DNA of 41,790 bases from an uncultured Victivallales bacterium (GCA_944390735.1 CALXRL010000017.1:1-41790); one strand, 5' to 3'. Shown: positions 15,061 to 25,700, counted from the stretch's first letter. The notes: generated from the sequence alone by a model not told the origin. A program made the numbers and translations.

Positions 15061-16305
15061 TCAATGTCGGACCAGAAGCGTTGCGAAGGCTCCGTCGTGA
15101 TGAACTTCGGGAAGAAGAACCCTGCTGGCGGTTTCCTGGAACTCGGGATGTCGTTTCAGGAACTGTTCCACCTGAAGAATGTCCTCTTCCGGTTCGATGC
15201 TGCACGTGGAATAGAGGAGGGCCCCTCCGGAACGGACCAGAGGAGCCAGTCCGTCCAGAATTTTTTTCTGAAGCGCGACCACTTCCGCGAGTCGCTGCCG
15301 ATGGAATCTCCACGGGACATCGGGCCGTCGTCTCGCCACCCCGGTGTTGGAACAGGGCGCATCAATGAAAATCAGATCGAAGGATTCCCGCGGGACATGC
15401 GGCTTGACCGCATCCATTTCGATCGCTTTTACGGAAGGCATGGCAAGGCGTTTGAAATTCTCCAGCATGGCTTCGATTCGGAACGCGGACCGATCCGCCG
15501 CCGTGAAATCCGTATGATCCATTGCGGAATCATACATCAGCACGGTCTTTCCGCCGGGAGCCGCACAGGCATCCAGCACCTGTCCCCGAAGGAAGGGTTT
15601 GCAGAGAGTCACACTCATCGCGGTTGCGGGATCCTGAATGTAGATTCTGCCATTTAGAAAGGCCTCCGAGCGGAAGAGAACCTCAGGCGCGGAACATTCA
15701 AAGAACATGAAGTCCCCGGTAAAAGCCAGGGCCAGCGGAACGGAGACTTCCGCCAGATCCGCGGACAGTTCCCCGGAACGGAGACGATATGCCATGGGGG
15801 GATTTTCGGAACAGGCCTGAATCATTTCTCCGGTTTTCTCCGATCCGTACGACCGATTCCAGCGATCTTTCAGAAGGTCCGGAAAATCCGGAGGAAAGGG
15901 TCCTTTTCCGACCGTCCGGAGAGCATTCCGCAGAACGGCATTGAGAAATCCGGCCGCGGCACGTTGTCTGGTGTGCTTGAGATGCTCCACCGCGACATTC
16001 ACCGCCGACTCTCCCGCGATCGCTGTCTGAAAAAGCGCCTGCGCCAGAGCCGAGAGCGCCACTGCCTTCACCTCCATCCGGATCGTTCCCCGGGAGACGG
16101 AACTCATCACCAGATGATCCAGCAGCTCCTTGTGACGGAAATATTCGAAGAGAACCGAAGCCGCCGCCCGAGCGATCTCCGGATCCTCCCTCCGGATGGT
16201 TTCAATGCAGTCATCCAGTGTAATGGATTTGGTGTTCCAGTCCAGGATCCCCCGCGAAGCCGCCGCGAGAATCCGTTCGGAATTTCCTTTTCCGGCATAT
16301 TTCAT
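15061..16305 (-). CDS. rsmB: 16S rRNA (cytosine(967)-C(5))-methyltransferase RsmB
   Basis: A 414-residue RsmB: an N-terminal NusB-like helical RNA-binding domain (about 1-140, e.g. AVNVAVEHLKHTRQRAAAGFLN split across 101-122) and a C-terminal Rossmann methyltransferase. SAM-binding motif I is LDACAAPGGKT (244-254). Motif IV, DAPCSNTGVARRRPDV (315-330), holds Cys318. Motif VI, YSTCSIEPEE (365-374), holds the catalytic Cys368. It methylates C967 of 16S rRNA in the cytoplasm. The start is ATG 16305, which overlaps the lnt stop as ATGA, with AGGAGG 11 bases upstream inside lnt; longer starts run through lnt. Co-transcribed with lnt. Confidence 0.93.
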   Translation of the reverse strand: MKYAGKGNSERILAAASRGILDWNTKSITLDDCIETIRREDPEIARAAASVLFEYFRHKELLDHLVMSSVSRGTIRMEVKAVALSALAQALFQTAIAGESAVNVAVEHLKHTRQRAAAGFLNAVLRNALRTVGKGPFPPDFPDLLKDRWNRSYGSEKTGEMIQACSENPPMAYRLRSGELSADLAEVSVPLALAFTGDFMFFECSAPEVLFRSEAFLNGRIYIQDPATAMSVTLCKPFLRGQVLDACAAPGGKTVLMYDSAMDHTDFTAADRSAFRIEAMLENFKRLAMPSVKAIEMDAVKPHVPRESFDLIFIDAPCSNTGVARRRPDVPWRFHRQRLAEVVALQKKILDGLAPLVRSGGALLYSTCSIEPEEDILQVEQFLKRHPEFQETASRVLLPEVHHDGAFATLLVRH

Positions 16306-18113
16306 CGACTTTTTTCCTCCATGAGCGCTTTGCAGAGATCCGGATCGCTCTGCGCATTCCGGAAGAGCCTCCAGGAAGCGAACGCGAGAAGCAGTTCGCA
16401 GAGCGCCAGAAAACCGCAGACGGCAATGAACACGTTTCCATACAGGGAATAAAAGGTCGGTTTCGGATCCAGCGGAATTGGGACCAGAAATTTTTTGGCC
16501 GCGCGCATCCGTTTCCCCGGATCGTTTTTCGGACTGATGGATTCCAGCAGTTCCCCGCGCGGAGAAATCAGAACCGAATAGTTGGAATTTCCGCATCGGA
16601 GAAGAGGCAGCCTTGTTTCAATCGCCCGGAAGAGCCCGTTGACATAGTGTTGATCGGACTCGAAACTGGTGGGATACCACGCATCGTTGGAGATGACCAG
16701 AAGCAGATTTGCTCCGTTCACCGCGTGTCCCCGCGAAAGGAATGGAAACACCGATTCATAACAGATGGAAATTCCCGCCCGGATGCCGGGTGTCACTTCA
16801 ATGGGGTTCAACCGCTTTCCCGGCGTGAGATTGCGTCCCATGCCGATCATTCGGTTGAGTTCGGGAAATTCGTTTCCGAACGGAACGTATTCCCCGAACG
16901 GCACCCGGTGGACCTTGTAGTAGCGGTCTTGGATTTTCCCCCCGCCTTCGGTGATGAGAAGCGCCGCGTTGAAGATGTCGAAATCGAACCTTCCCGATTT
17001 TCCGACAGACGGCTGAAAGTCGATGCTTCCCAGAAGGAACGGCACCTTCCAGCGTTCGAGAAACGATCCGATTTTTTCCCGGTACTGCTCGGAAATCTCC
17101 TGTCCGCCGCTGTAGGCATAGGGGACGGCGGTTTCGGGCCAGACGATGAGTTTCAGCGAGGTGTCGGGCCGGGAATCAATCGGAATGATCCTTCTTGCCG
17201 CGGCATCCTCGCGGAGGAGTTTCTCCGAGAGACCGGCACACACATCCAGCGCCTCCTTTGCCAGTTCGTAGTTTGCCGTTCTTCTCTGGGAGATGTCGCA
17301 CTGCACCACTCCGATCGGGGCGATCCGGACCGATTCATGATGGAGTTTGTGCACCTTCATCAGATGGAGCCCGAAGGAGAAGCATCCGAGAATCAGCAGA
17401 AATGCCAGCGTCAGCGGATACTGCCTCAGATAGCATCGGGTCCCCAGTCCGATCCGCAGCGAACGAATTGCCAGCGCCAGCGCCGTGTTGAAAAGCACCA
17501 CCAGAAAACTGACGCCGAAGACCCCGGTGTATTCACAGATCTGAATCAGCGGCAGATTTTTCCATTGCGACGTGCCCAGATAATTCCACGGCAGTCCTGT
17601 CATGATCCATCCGCGGAGCCACTCCGTGACGCACCAGATGGATGCCGACGCCAGGACAAACAGAATCGCCGATCCCGGATTGCGGAACGGAATGGTTTCC
17701 GCCAGACATTCCGATCCCTTGAGCCGGTCGCGGACTCCGTATGCCAGATTCCTCCAGAGGAACGCCACCAGCATCGCCCAGAGCGCGGGGAAAACGGCCA
17801 GCACCACGGACAGAACAAACGGAATCGGCAGCGCAATCTCCCTCAGCCAGAAAAAGGAGCAGAGACTCCAGAAATATCCCCAGACCAGTCCCCGGAGAAA
17901 CGCTCCCGCGGCGGAGACCGTCGTCACACAGAGAAACAGCGGAATCAGAAGGAACCATGCCAGAACGCTCCAGTTGATTCCGGGAAAGATCGTCGCGGAA
18001 AACGCTCCCGCGGCGGCAAGAAACAGATACTCCAGAACAATTCCGGTCCTCGTGGCTGCGAACGCACGCATCCATCCGGAGGCCCGGCGCAGGGAAAACA
18101 GTTGCTTCAGCAC
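16302..18113 (-). CDS. lnt: Apolipoprotein N-acyltransferase Lnt
   Basis: A 603-residue inner-membrane enzyme that N-acylates apolipoproteins, the last step of lipoprotein maturation. The N-terminal half is a set of hydrophobic helices (about 25-255) with the family block EWLRGWIMTGLPWNYLG (164-180). The C-terminal half is a periplasmic nitrilase-like domain with the triad Glu327 (WPETAVP), Lys400 (YYKVHRVPFGEYVPFG) and Cys451 (ISICYESVFP), plus a final membrane helix near 563-585. It starts with GTG 18113, supported by AAGGAG 7 bases upstream; no ATG fits. It is slightly longer than E. coli Lnt (about 510), mainly in the periplasmic part. It ends in an ATGA overlap with rsmB. A lipoprotein client is encoded at 28566-28934. 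Confidence 0.94.
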   Translation of the reverse strand: MLKQLFSLRRASGWMRAFAATRTGIVLEYLFLAAAGAFSATIFPGINWSVLAWFLLIPLFLCVTTVSAAGAFLRGLVWGYFWSLCSFFWLREIALPIPFVLSVVLAVFPALWAMLVAFLWRNLAYGVRDRLKGSECLAETIPFRNPGSAILFVLASASIWCVTEWLRGWIMTGLPWNYLGTSQWKNLPLIQICEYTGVFGVSFLVVLFNTALALAIRSLRIGLGTRCYLRQYPLTLAFLLILGCFSFGLHLMKVHKLHHESVRIAPIGVVQCDISQRRTANYELAKEALDVCAGLSEKLLREDAAARRIIPIDSRPDTSLKLIVWPETAVPYAYSGGQEISEQYREKIGSFLERWKVPFLLGSIDFQPSVGKSGRFDFDIFNAALLITEGGGKIQDRYYKVHRVPFGEYVPFGNEFPELNRMIGMGRNLTPGKRLNPIEVTPGIRAGISICYESVFPFLSRGHAVNGANLLLVISNDAWYPTSFESDQHYVNGLFRAIETRLPLLRCGNSNYSVLISPRGELLESISPKNDPGKRMRAAKKFLVPIPLDPKPTFYSLYGNVFIAVCGFLALCELLLAFASWRLFRNAQSDPDLCKALMEEKSR

Positions 18114-18332
18114 AGAAAAACTCCTTGAATTATCATAAAATCTCGAGACTTTTCCCGAAATGATTAGAAAAATTCGGTTTCAGCGTGTAATTTAACATAC
18201 ATTGCAAGGAATTAAAACCGGCGGCGGAAAAAAAAGCCGCCGATTTGTCGGGAGTACCTGAAAACTCCGGGACGTTTCCTCCGTTCCGGAGTCTTCCGGT
18301 GCCTCCGGCGAACAACCTGAAGGATTTTCGGT
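18114..18332. other. Divergent control region between lnt and nadB
   Basis: 219 bp without a gene. The left half is AT-rich and probably holds both promoters, but no -35/-10 pair is convincing on either strand. The right half is GC-rich: a hairpin CGGCGGC (18219-18225) with GCCGCCG (18236-18242) around an A-rich loop, and shorter ones (GGAGT/ACTCC, CTCCG/CGGAG) in what would be the nadB leader. AAGGA 8 bases before ATG 18333 is the ribosome site. Confidence 0.5.
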
Positions 18333-19994
18333 ATGAAAGACAAAACAATTTTTTACGACCACCTGATTATCGGCAGCGGACTGGCGGGACTGACCTCCGC
18401 ACTGATGCTTGCGGAGAAGTCGAAGGGCCGGATCTGCGTCATCACGAAAGGGAATCTGGAAACCTGCAATTCCCGTCTGGCGCAGGGGGGCATCGCCTGC
18501 GTGCTGGACAAGGGGGACTCCTTCGATGAACACATTGCCGACACCCTGGCCGCCGGAGCGCATCTCTGCAACGCGGTCAATGTGCGCGAAATTGTGGAAG
18601 CCGGACCGGAAAAAATCAAATGGCTGATGGATCTGGGCACCCATTTCACCACCCGCGGGGAAATCGGGGAAAACAACGAGGCGCAGAAAAAGGATGAGTT
18701 CCATCTCGGACGGGAAGGCGGTCATCACAAACGGCGCGTGATCCATGCCGGCGACATCACCGGCGAGGAGGTGCACGATACGCTGATCGCCGCGTGCAAG
18801 GCGAATCCGCAGATCGAAATTCTGGAACGCCACTCCGCCATCGACCTCATCACCTCGTGGCGGCTCGGATGGATGGGGGAGAATCAGTGCCTCGGAGCCT
18901 ATGTGCTCGACATCGACACCGGCGACGTCAAGACCATGGTCGCCGATACCGTGACGGTCGCCGCCGGCGGAACCGGGAAAGTCTATCTTTACACCAGCAA
19001 CTCGGAAGTCGCCTGCGGCAGCGGGGTCGCCATGTGCTACCGCGCCCACTGCCCGATTGCAAACATGGAGTTTCTCCAGTTCCATCCGACGATTCTGTAT
19101 CATCCAAAAGTCAACTCCTTCCTCATCAGCGAAGCGCTGCGGGGGGAGGGCGGCATTCTGAAAGTGAAGGATTCCTCCGGCAATCTGGTCACCTTTATGG
19201 AGAAATATCACGAGATGGGCAGTCTTGCCCCCCGCGATGTGGTGGCTAGGGCGATCGACAACGAACTGAAGGTGCGCGGTCTCCAGTGCGCCTATCTGGA
19301 TATGACCATGCTTGACCGGGCGTTTCTGGAGAAGCGGTTTCCGAAAATCTTTTCGCAGTGTCTTGCCGCCGGAATTGACATGTCGGTTCAGCCGATCCCC
19401 GTGGTTCCCGCGGCGCATTACAGCTGCGGCGGAGTCAAGACCGATGTCAACGGGTGGACCGGAATCCGGGGCCTTTACGTGGTCGGCGAGAGCGGCTGCA
19501 CGGGACTGCACGGTGCGAACCGTCTGGCGAGCAACAGTCTGCTGGAGGCGCTGGTGGTACCCGACTTTGCATCGAAGCACATCATGGAGCATTACGACGA
19601 GATCCGCGGCGGCCGGCCGAACGGAAAGATCCCGGAATGGTCGCGCGGCAACGCCACGGATTCCGATGAACAGGTGGTGCTCTCCCACAACTGGGATGAG
19701 ATCCGCCGTTTCATGTGGGACTATGTGGGCATTGTCCGCACGAACAAGCGTCTGGAACGGGCCAAGCGCCGCGTGAAGAACATCCGTGAGGAGATCGACA
19801 AGTACTACTGGGATTTCCACATCACCAAGGAACTGGTGGAACTGCGGAACATCACAACGGTGGCGGAGCTGATTATTGATTCGGCCATGTCCCGCAAGGA
19901 GAGCCGCGGACTCCATTACAACGCCGATTATCCCGACCGCGATCCTTCGCTCGACGGAGTGGACACCATCATCACAAAACCCTACAAGCAATGA
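18333..19994 (+). CDS. nadB: L-aspartate oxidase NadB
   Basis: A 553-residue FAD enzyme that oxidises L-aspartate to iminoaspartate, the first step of de novo NAD synthesis. FAD-binding IIGSGLAGLTSAL near residue 12, SRLAQGGIA, the substrate segment HLGREGGHHKRRVIHAGD, HYSCGGVKTD and the C-terminal GESGCTGLHGANRLASNSL are all diagnostic and separate it from succinate dehydrogenase SdhA and fumarate reductase. Length fits the family (530-550). nadA and nadC are not in the window. The stop overlaps the next ATG (ATGA at 19991-19994), so it is translationally coupled to pcnB. Confidence 0.95.
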   Translation: MKDKTIFYDHLIIGSGLAGLTSALMLAEKSKGRICVITKGNLETCNSRLAQGGIACVLDKGDSFDEHIADTLAAGAHLCNAVNVREIVEAGPEKIKWLMDLGTHFTTRGEIGENNEAQKKDEFHLGREGGHHKRRVIHAGDITGEEVHDTLIAACKANPQIEILERHSAIDLITSWRLGWMGENQCLGAYVLDIDTGDVKTMVADTVTVAAGGTGKVYLYTSNSEVACGSGVAMCYRAHCPIANMEFLQFHPTILYHPKVNSFLISEALRGEGGILKVKDSSGNLVTFMEKYHEMGSLAPRDVVARAIDNELKVRGLQCAYLDMTMLDRAFLEKRFPKIFSQCLAAGIDMSVQPIPVVPAAHYSCGGVKTDVNGWTGIRGLYVVGESGCTGLHGANRLASNSLLEALVVPDFASKHIMEHYDEIRGGRPNGKIPEWSRGNATDSDEQVVLSHNWDEIRRFMWDYVGIVRTNKRLERAKRRVKNIREEIDKYYWDFHITKELVELRNITTVAELIIDSAMSRKESRGLHYNADYPDRDPSLDGVDTIITKPYKQ

Positions 19995-21238
19995 CTCTGA
20001 AACCGAAAATAGCACCCTATATCACGGAGATTATCGCCACGCTGCAGAACGCCGGATACGAGGCCTATATCGTCGGGGGGGCCGTGCGCGATTTTCTGAT
20101 CGACCGTCAGCCGAAGGATTACGATCTTTCCACCTCGGCGACACCGGAGGAGATTAAAAAAGTCTTCCGCAAGCAGCATGTGATGATTATCGGCCGCCGC
20201 TTCCGGCTGGTGCATTACTACCACGGAAAGGAGATCATTGAGATCAGCACTTTCCGCCGGAAGCCCGAACATGCGGAGCTGGAACCGACCGGAAAGCCGA
20301 TTCCCGCCAAGCTCGCCGCCGCGCCGGAACACATGATTTTCCGCGACAATGAATTCGGAACCGCGGAGGAGGACGCGTGGAGACGGGACTTCTCGGTCAA
20401 CGCCCTCTTTTACGATCCCGTTCACGATCAGATTCTCGACTACACCGGAATGGGGCTGAACGACATCCGCGCCGGCATTGTCCGGGTGATCGGCGAACCG
20501 GAGGTGCGTCTGGAGGAGGACCCTGTCCGCATTCTCCGCGCGCTGAAACTGGTCGGACAGTATCAGTTCCGCATGGATCCGGCAACCGAGGCGGCTGTGC
20601 GCAAGTGCATGCCCCTGATCAAGCTGGCATCCGATTCGCGCATGACGCTGGAGCTGGAGAAAATCCTCAAGAATCCCTACGGGGACCGCATTCTGGAGAC
20701 CTTCCGCGAATACGGGTTCCTGGCGTACTTCCTGCCGGCGCTGAACGCCCGCTGGGAGGAGCCGGAGATGAAACATGTCCGGGAGCTCTGGCGCCTCCGG
20801 AACGAGCGGATCCGGAACGGGGAATACCGGGAGAGCATTTCGCTGGCAATGTCGCTGATTGTTCTTCCGTTCGCCGAAAAACGGTTCAACAGCCGGGGGG
20901 ATCTCTTCTCCTATCATGCCGGAATCGAGAACGAGCTGAAGGATGCCATCACGCGGGCGCTGTGTCCGCGGACTCCCACCCGACGGGCGGTGGCGGCCGC
21001 GGTCCGGACCCTTCTTCTTCAGCCGAAATTCCTGAACGAGTCCGAGGAGAACCGCGAACGCCTGAAACATCATCCGGGCTATTCCCATGCGCGCGAACTT
21101 GCCCTGATTCACAACGTGATTCATCATCACAGCGAGCATTTTGAATCGCTCTGGCCGAAGGGGAATCCGAATGCGAAAAAACGGTTTCCGCGTCACCGCA
21201 ACCGGACGTTCAGCAATCGGAAGGCTCCTTCGAAATGA
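19991..21238 (+). CDS. pcnB: Poly(A) polymerase / tRNA nucleotidyltransferase family protein (PcnB-type)
   Basis: A 415-residue class II nucleotidyltransferase. AYIVGGAVRDFLIDR (25-39) is the nucleotide-binding turn, and the metal-binding aspartates are Asp43 and Asp45 in KDYDLSTSA. The IIGRRFRLVHY block (66-76) is the bacterial poly(A) polymerase signature, favouring PcnB over a CCA-adding enzyme. RRDFSVNALFYD (131-142) and EDPVRILRALKL (176-187) complete the head and neck. The basic C-terminus (KKRFPRHRNRTFSNRK) is also PcnB-like. It adds 3' A tails to RNA and promotes decay; a CCA role remains possible in this phylum. It overlaps nadB upstream and the small membrane gene downstream by ATGA in both cases. 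Confidence 0.88.
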   Translation: MTLKPKIAPYITEIIATLQNAGYEAYIVGGAVRDFLIDRQPKDYDLSTSATPEEIKKVFRKQHVMIIGRRFRLVHYYHGKEIIEISTFRRKPEHAELEPTGKPIPAKLAAAPEHMIFRDNEFGTAEEDAWRRDFSVNALFYDPVHDQILDYTGMGLNDIRAGIVRVIGEPEVRLEEDPVRILRALKLVGQYQFRMDPATEAAVRKCMPLIKLASDSRMTLELEKILKNPYGDRILETFREYGFLAYFLPALNARWEEPEMKHVRELWRLRNERIRNGEYRESISLAMSLIVLPFAEKRFNSRGDLFSYHAGIENELKDAITRALCPRTPTRRAVAAAVRTLLLQPKFLNESEENRERLKHHPGYSHARELALIHNVIHHHSEHFESLWPKGNPNAKKRFPRHRNRTFSNRKAPSK

Positions 21239-21561
21239 ATGATCTTCTGCGTTTGGCCTTCAAAATTGCCGGGCTGCTTTTCCTGGTGCTGATTGTGCTT
21301 TCCTGTCTTCCGGTTCTGCTGATTGTTCTGCTTTTCCTGGCGATTACCGGAAATGTGGGAATGGCGAAAAACGTGATCTGGACCAGAACCGCCTTCGGAC
21401 AGGCGCGCACTCCGGGGGAGAACTCCTCCGGCGGCCCGTCCGGGGCCGGGGAGGACGAGGACGACACCATCGAAGCCGAAGTCATCAACGCCGAAACCAT
21501 AGTCGACGGAGCGGAAAAAACGGATGCTGCCGGTCATTCGAAAAACACCTTCCTGGAATAA
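21235..21561 (+). CDS. Small single-pass membrane protein, unknown function
   Basis: 108 residues. One long hydrophobic helix (about 11-39, rich in Leu, Val and Ile) is followed by a polar, acidic, glycine-rich tail (GEDEDDTIEAEVINAE around 71-86). I do not recognise a family. The ATG overlaps the pcnB stop as ATGA, so it is translated from the same message. The tail's acidic cluster could contact a partner, but nothing in the sequence names one. It overlaps the next gene by 38 bp in another frame. Confidence 0.7.
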   Translation: MNDLLRLAFKIAGLLFLVLIVLSCLPVLLIVLLFLAITGNVGMAKNVIWTRTAFGQARTPGENSSGGPSGAGEDEDDTIEAEVINAETIVDGAEKTDAAGHSKNTFLE

Positions 21562-22714
21562 CGGCCTGCGGAAAAAACTGCTTCATTGTTTTCTGCTTGC
21601 CGTGATGCTCGGTCTCTCTTTTTTTCTGCTGCGCTCCTGTCTTCGACGCGGTTCGCGTCTGGAGGACTTCTCCGGCGGACGGTATGAGCGGACATTCCGG
21701 ACCGGAAATTCCGTTCTGAAAAAGGAGCTGCTTTCCCTGAAGGGGCCGATCCTGGAACAGGAGTGGAAAAGTTCCGGAATGCTGGAGCGTTTCCATCGTC
21801 TTCACCGTCAAATTCCATCGTCGATGAGACAGACCCCCGCCGCGGCGGAAGCGGAGAGCCTTCCGGGCGCGAAGGGGGAAAAAAAAGAGGGAGAGGGAAC
21901 GCTTTCCCGAGAAGAGTGGCTTGCGGAGTTTCACCGTCTTCTGGGGGAGATCCGGCGGCCGCTGAAAGGGATCGGGGAGTCCGCGGGGGAGTTCTCCGAT
22001 TTTCTGGAAGTTCTCCGCAGCTGTGCCGGGGAGAGGGGGAACAACGCCGAATTTCCGGATCTGCCGCTGAAAAGTCTGCGGATTATGTTCGATTACGGAT
22101 ATGTGATGCTGTTTTCGGATCATCCGGATGTTTCTTATCTGGAGTCGGCGGTGCGTTCCGCGGAGAGCCGGATTCGGGAGAGGGGCCTTTCGGAAGGGGA
22201 GCGGCAATTTCTGGCGGCATGTGTGAAACGGAATCTGGAGCGCCCGTTCCCTCAGCGGAATCTGATGGTTCACGGACTTCTCCGCTCGCTGCGCGATTAT
22301 GAGAAGGTGCGCCTGAACGGACTGCGCCTTTTTCTGGGGGAACCGAAACCGGGAACGTCGTTGAAGGAGTCGCTTTCCGGAGGGGAGGGGGCGTTCGGTG
22401 CCGCTGTGAAGATCTGGGTGCGCGACTTTTTTTACGATGTCGACCGGGATCAGATTCAGACCATCCGGATGTACCGGACGTTTCTGAACAGTCGGAAGTT
22501 CGTCTCCTTCCGGGAGTTCGAGACGGTGCTGCCGCATTCTCCGACCCGTCCGATGGCGCGGCGGGAATGGAATCTCTTCCGGGAGGAGATGCGCCGCCAG
22601 TCCGAGGTGATCGACGACCTGAGACGTCTGCTGTTGAAGCTGGAGCCCGCCGCATTCTCTGCGGAAATGCGTCGTTCGCTGGTCGACGGGAGCGAACTTT
22701 CCGGATCTATCTGA
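21524..22714 (+). CDS. Membrane-anchored protein with large periplasmic helical domain, unknown
   Basis: 396 residues, no family recognised. A basic N-terminus and one membrane helix (about 19-41, FLLAVMLGLSFFLLRSCL) are followed by a charged, mostly helical domain rich in Arg, Glu and Leu. A low-complexity linker (EKKEGEG) lies near 118-124. The topology would put the C-terminal part in the periplasm. ATG 21524 lies inside the preceding gene and has GGAG upstream within that gene, so the 38-bp overlap looks real. It is the last gene of the nadB-pcnB string and converges on the secreted GH at 22790. Possibly an envelope protein, which would fit the neighbouring lnt, but that is only context. 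Confidence 0.7.
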   Translation: MLPVIRKTPSWNNGLRKKLLHCFLLAVMLGLSFFLLRSCLRRGSRLEDFSGGRYERTFRTGNSVLKKELLSLKGPILEQEWKSSGMLERFHRLHRQIPSSMRQTPAAAEAESLPGAKGEKKEGEGTLSREEWLAEFHRLLGEIRRPLKGIGESAGEFSDFLEVLRSCAGERGNNAEFPDLPLKSLRIMFDYGYVMLFSDHPDVSYLESAVRSAESRIRERGLSEGERQFLAACVKRNLERPFPQRNLMVHGLLRSLRDYEKVRLNGLRLFLGEPKPGTSLKESLSGGEGAFGAAVKIWVRDFFYDVDRDQIQTIRMYRTFLNSRKFVSFREFETVLPHSPTRPMARREWNLFREEMRRQSEVIDDLRRLLLKLEPAAFSAEMRRSLVDGSELSGSI

Positions 22715-22789
22715 AAGAAGAAATCCGCCTCCGGCGGCTCCCGCAAAGAGAGGACGCGCCGGAAGGGATGCGTTTGTTTTCCTCCGCGA

Positions 22790-25700
22790 TCATCTCTCCG
22801 GCAGAAGAAGCAGCTGGGGAAAGCGTTCCGGATGACCGAAGAGCTCTTCCGGTGCATTGGAAAGATGCTGTTTGAGGCCGTTCCATGCTTTTTCACCGTC
22901 GCGGTCGAGGACCTTGATTCCGAGTCCGGGCGTGGCGCCGGGCTCCAGACGCAGCGGCATAAGATAGCGGGCGGGAAAGGTCAGATCGTAGGTGAGAATG
23001 CCTTCCTTTGCGGAAAAGCGGCATTGAACGCCCGGTTCCGCCCGATTTGGAAGGAGCGCGTTGTGAACACCGCCGGTCAGCTGGATGTCCGGAGCGTGAC
23101 GGCGGAAGGCGACGGCACTGCGGGGGGATGTCGGGAAAATATCATAGCTCATGTCGTTCTGATCGAAGCCGATCCGGTTTTTCAGCGCGTGTTCCCGGGC
23201 GTCGCCGAGCGTGTCGAAAAAGAGCTGGATGCAGTCGTTCTTGTACCACCATTCCATGTTCCGGGAGTTGTGGATCATCACAAACTTGTCATCGCGAATC
23301 TCGAATCTCAGATGGAGATTCTTCTCGTTCCAGCCGATCTTCATGGTTCCGGAAAGATCCGTTTTTCCGTTCCATTTCTGCAATTTGCCCTGCGGATCGG
23401 GCTGCGGAATGACATGTTCCAGCGGAATCGCCGGAAGCGAATCCCAGGAAAACCCTTCCCTGACATAGCGGACCGGAAGAACGGAGATGGAAAAGGTGAG
23501 TTTTCTGCGAAGCGATCCCCAGGTGAATTCCAGCGGAAAGAGCAGAGAGGTGAAGCGATCGGGGGAAAGGTCAGTCGGACAGGGCAGCTCCATGGATTTG
23601 CGTTCGCGTCCCTTCAGCACGATCAGACGCTCTTTTCCCGAATCCAGAGCCGTTCCAAGGCGGACCTCGCGGGAGAGGGTGTTGTGGAGCAGAAGTTCCG
23701 CCGATTTTGTGTTTTTCACCCGGACCGCGATTTCAACCGGGAGCCGGTCCGAATGTTTCGGATCCGCATGTTTCAGCGCATCGGAGAGAAGCGGAAGGTA
23801 CTGCTTTTTCATCCGGATGAAAATGGGAAAACCGGTGAGGGTAAATTCATAGGTTCCGCCGCCCGGCAGGACGTTGCAGGAATTGCCCATCATGTCGATG
23901 AATTCCGGATCCCCTTCCGGGAGGGAGAGGGAAAGACGGGGAGCGGAATTGCTGAGGCCCCGGTCGAGGTTTTCATCGAAATACCAGAGGGCGGCGACAC
24001 AGCGGTCCTTGCCGTCGTCGAACAGATAGGCGCGGGCGCCGGGAGCGAACCGGATGTCCTCTTTGAATTCGGAATTGCCGAGAAGATCGGTCAGAACGCT
24101 TGCCATGATCATGGAGGAATAGGGCGTCCGGCTGTCGAGAAAAAGCGGCGCCCAGGAGCAGACCGCCTTCATCCGGTCGGCGTATTTGCAGGCGACCAGA
24201 TAGCTGCGCAGAATGTTGGCCGCGGCGATCCGCTCCCCCCAGCCCAGATCGTAGGAGGGAACGCCCATGCGGTAATAGTTGTCCTTGACCGCGACTCCGA
24301 CCCACGGATCCAGATTCAGAAACTCCGGCGCTATCAGCGGATAGTGATAGAGTCCTTCGCCCCAGAGAACCGGAATCTTCGGGTAGCCGATGCGGGAGAG
24401 GCCGTCCAGAAACTGGACTAGATCCTCCTCCAGATCGGGAGACTCGGGAAATGCACGGTAGACATGGCAGTCGATGGCTTTGAAACTTGTCTCCGGTTCC
24501 AGTTCCCGGCACGCCTGGAGAACGCCCAGAATTTCCCGCCGTCCCCCTTCGCCCATATTGTATGCACCCATCGGATTGAAGGTCGTTTTCGGGTTCGCTC
24601 TCATGAGTCCGCGGTTGATCGCGAGCATCAGTTTCGCATACTCCCTGAAATTGCCTTCCCGGAGTGTGGCAAAATGAACACCCGGTTCCGTCACCGCGGT
24701 CCAGTAGGTGATCCACGGGTGTTTTTTCGCCTGGGCGAAGGCAAGTTCCTCGGCCTCCTTCAGCAGGGAGGCCGGATAGGAGCGGAGTTCATGAAGCTTT
24801 TTGCCGTCGAGCCGGATCTCCTTTCCGGCAATCTGCGTGAAGGAGGTGATGTAAGTACCGAAATTTTCCATCCGGTACTGCTTCAGAAGCGGAAGAAGCG
24901 CGGGATTCAGCGCATCGTGCAGATAGGTGTGAGAGCCGTAGCCGCAGCGCATCAGCGTGGCAAGAAGCGTGTGCGGAACGTTCCCGTTCTGAAGCAGCGG
25001 GAACATGGAGGCAAATTTCCAGGAGGCCAGAAGATTCTTGTGTTTCGCGGTGTTGTCGGCAAAGACGAAACGGTTCAGCCGGAGAAAATCGGTGTAGGCG
25101 CGCAGACCGTGGGGGTTCACGTCGCAGCGGATGACGGTGACGCCAAGGGGAAAGGCGCTGTCATCCGCAATCGGGAGAATCTGTTCGCCCTTCTCCCCGA
25201 GATCGAAAGGGACCTCGCGGTTGAAGAGAGGACGTTTGAAAAAATCGCTCCCGGAGAGACGGATGGTCCCCTTTGTTTTCGCCGGACCCAGGATGCGGAG
25301 ACGCGCATTGACCGGTCCGTCATGGGCGACCGTCGTTTCCAGCGGTCCGGAGGTCAGAAGCTGAAGCCCCATCCGGTTTCCCCGATAGGCTCCGGCGCTT
25401 CCGCCCTCTTCAAACTGGAGGTCGTCAATAAGAACGGAGTCGTGCGACTGAAACGCAAGAATCACACAGCGCGTCGGCAGACGGAAGGTGAACTGATGAC
25501 GTTTCCATTCCTTTGTGGCCCGTCCGTTGTATCCTTTTCTTTTTCCGTTGTAGGAGAGTGCCGTGACGTTGAACCAGTTCCGGGTTTTCCCCGGCGCCAG
25601 TTTGACATGGAAACTGACCGTGTAGTCCCTGTCTGCATGAATCGGGAGGCAGAGCGTGTTCATCTGCATGTTCATCCGGAGAGAGTATTTGCCGGAATGC

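Noticed and set aside
14393..15313. 306-codon minus-strand frame through the repeat cluster
   Set aside because: It consists of translated structured repeats and antisense rsmB, with no start signal; treated as a repeat artefact, although the peptide repeat is noted under findings.
22715..22789. Terminator between the two convergent genes
   Set aside because: Only a short CCGCC-tcc-GGCGG hairpin with no U-tract on either strand; too weak to list.
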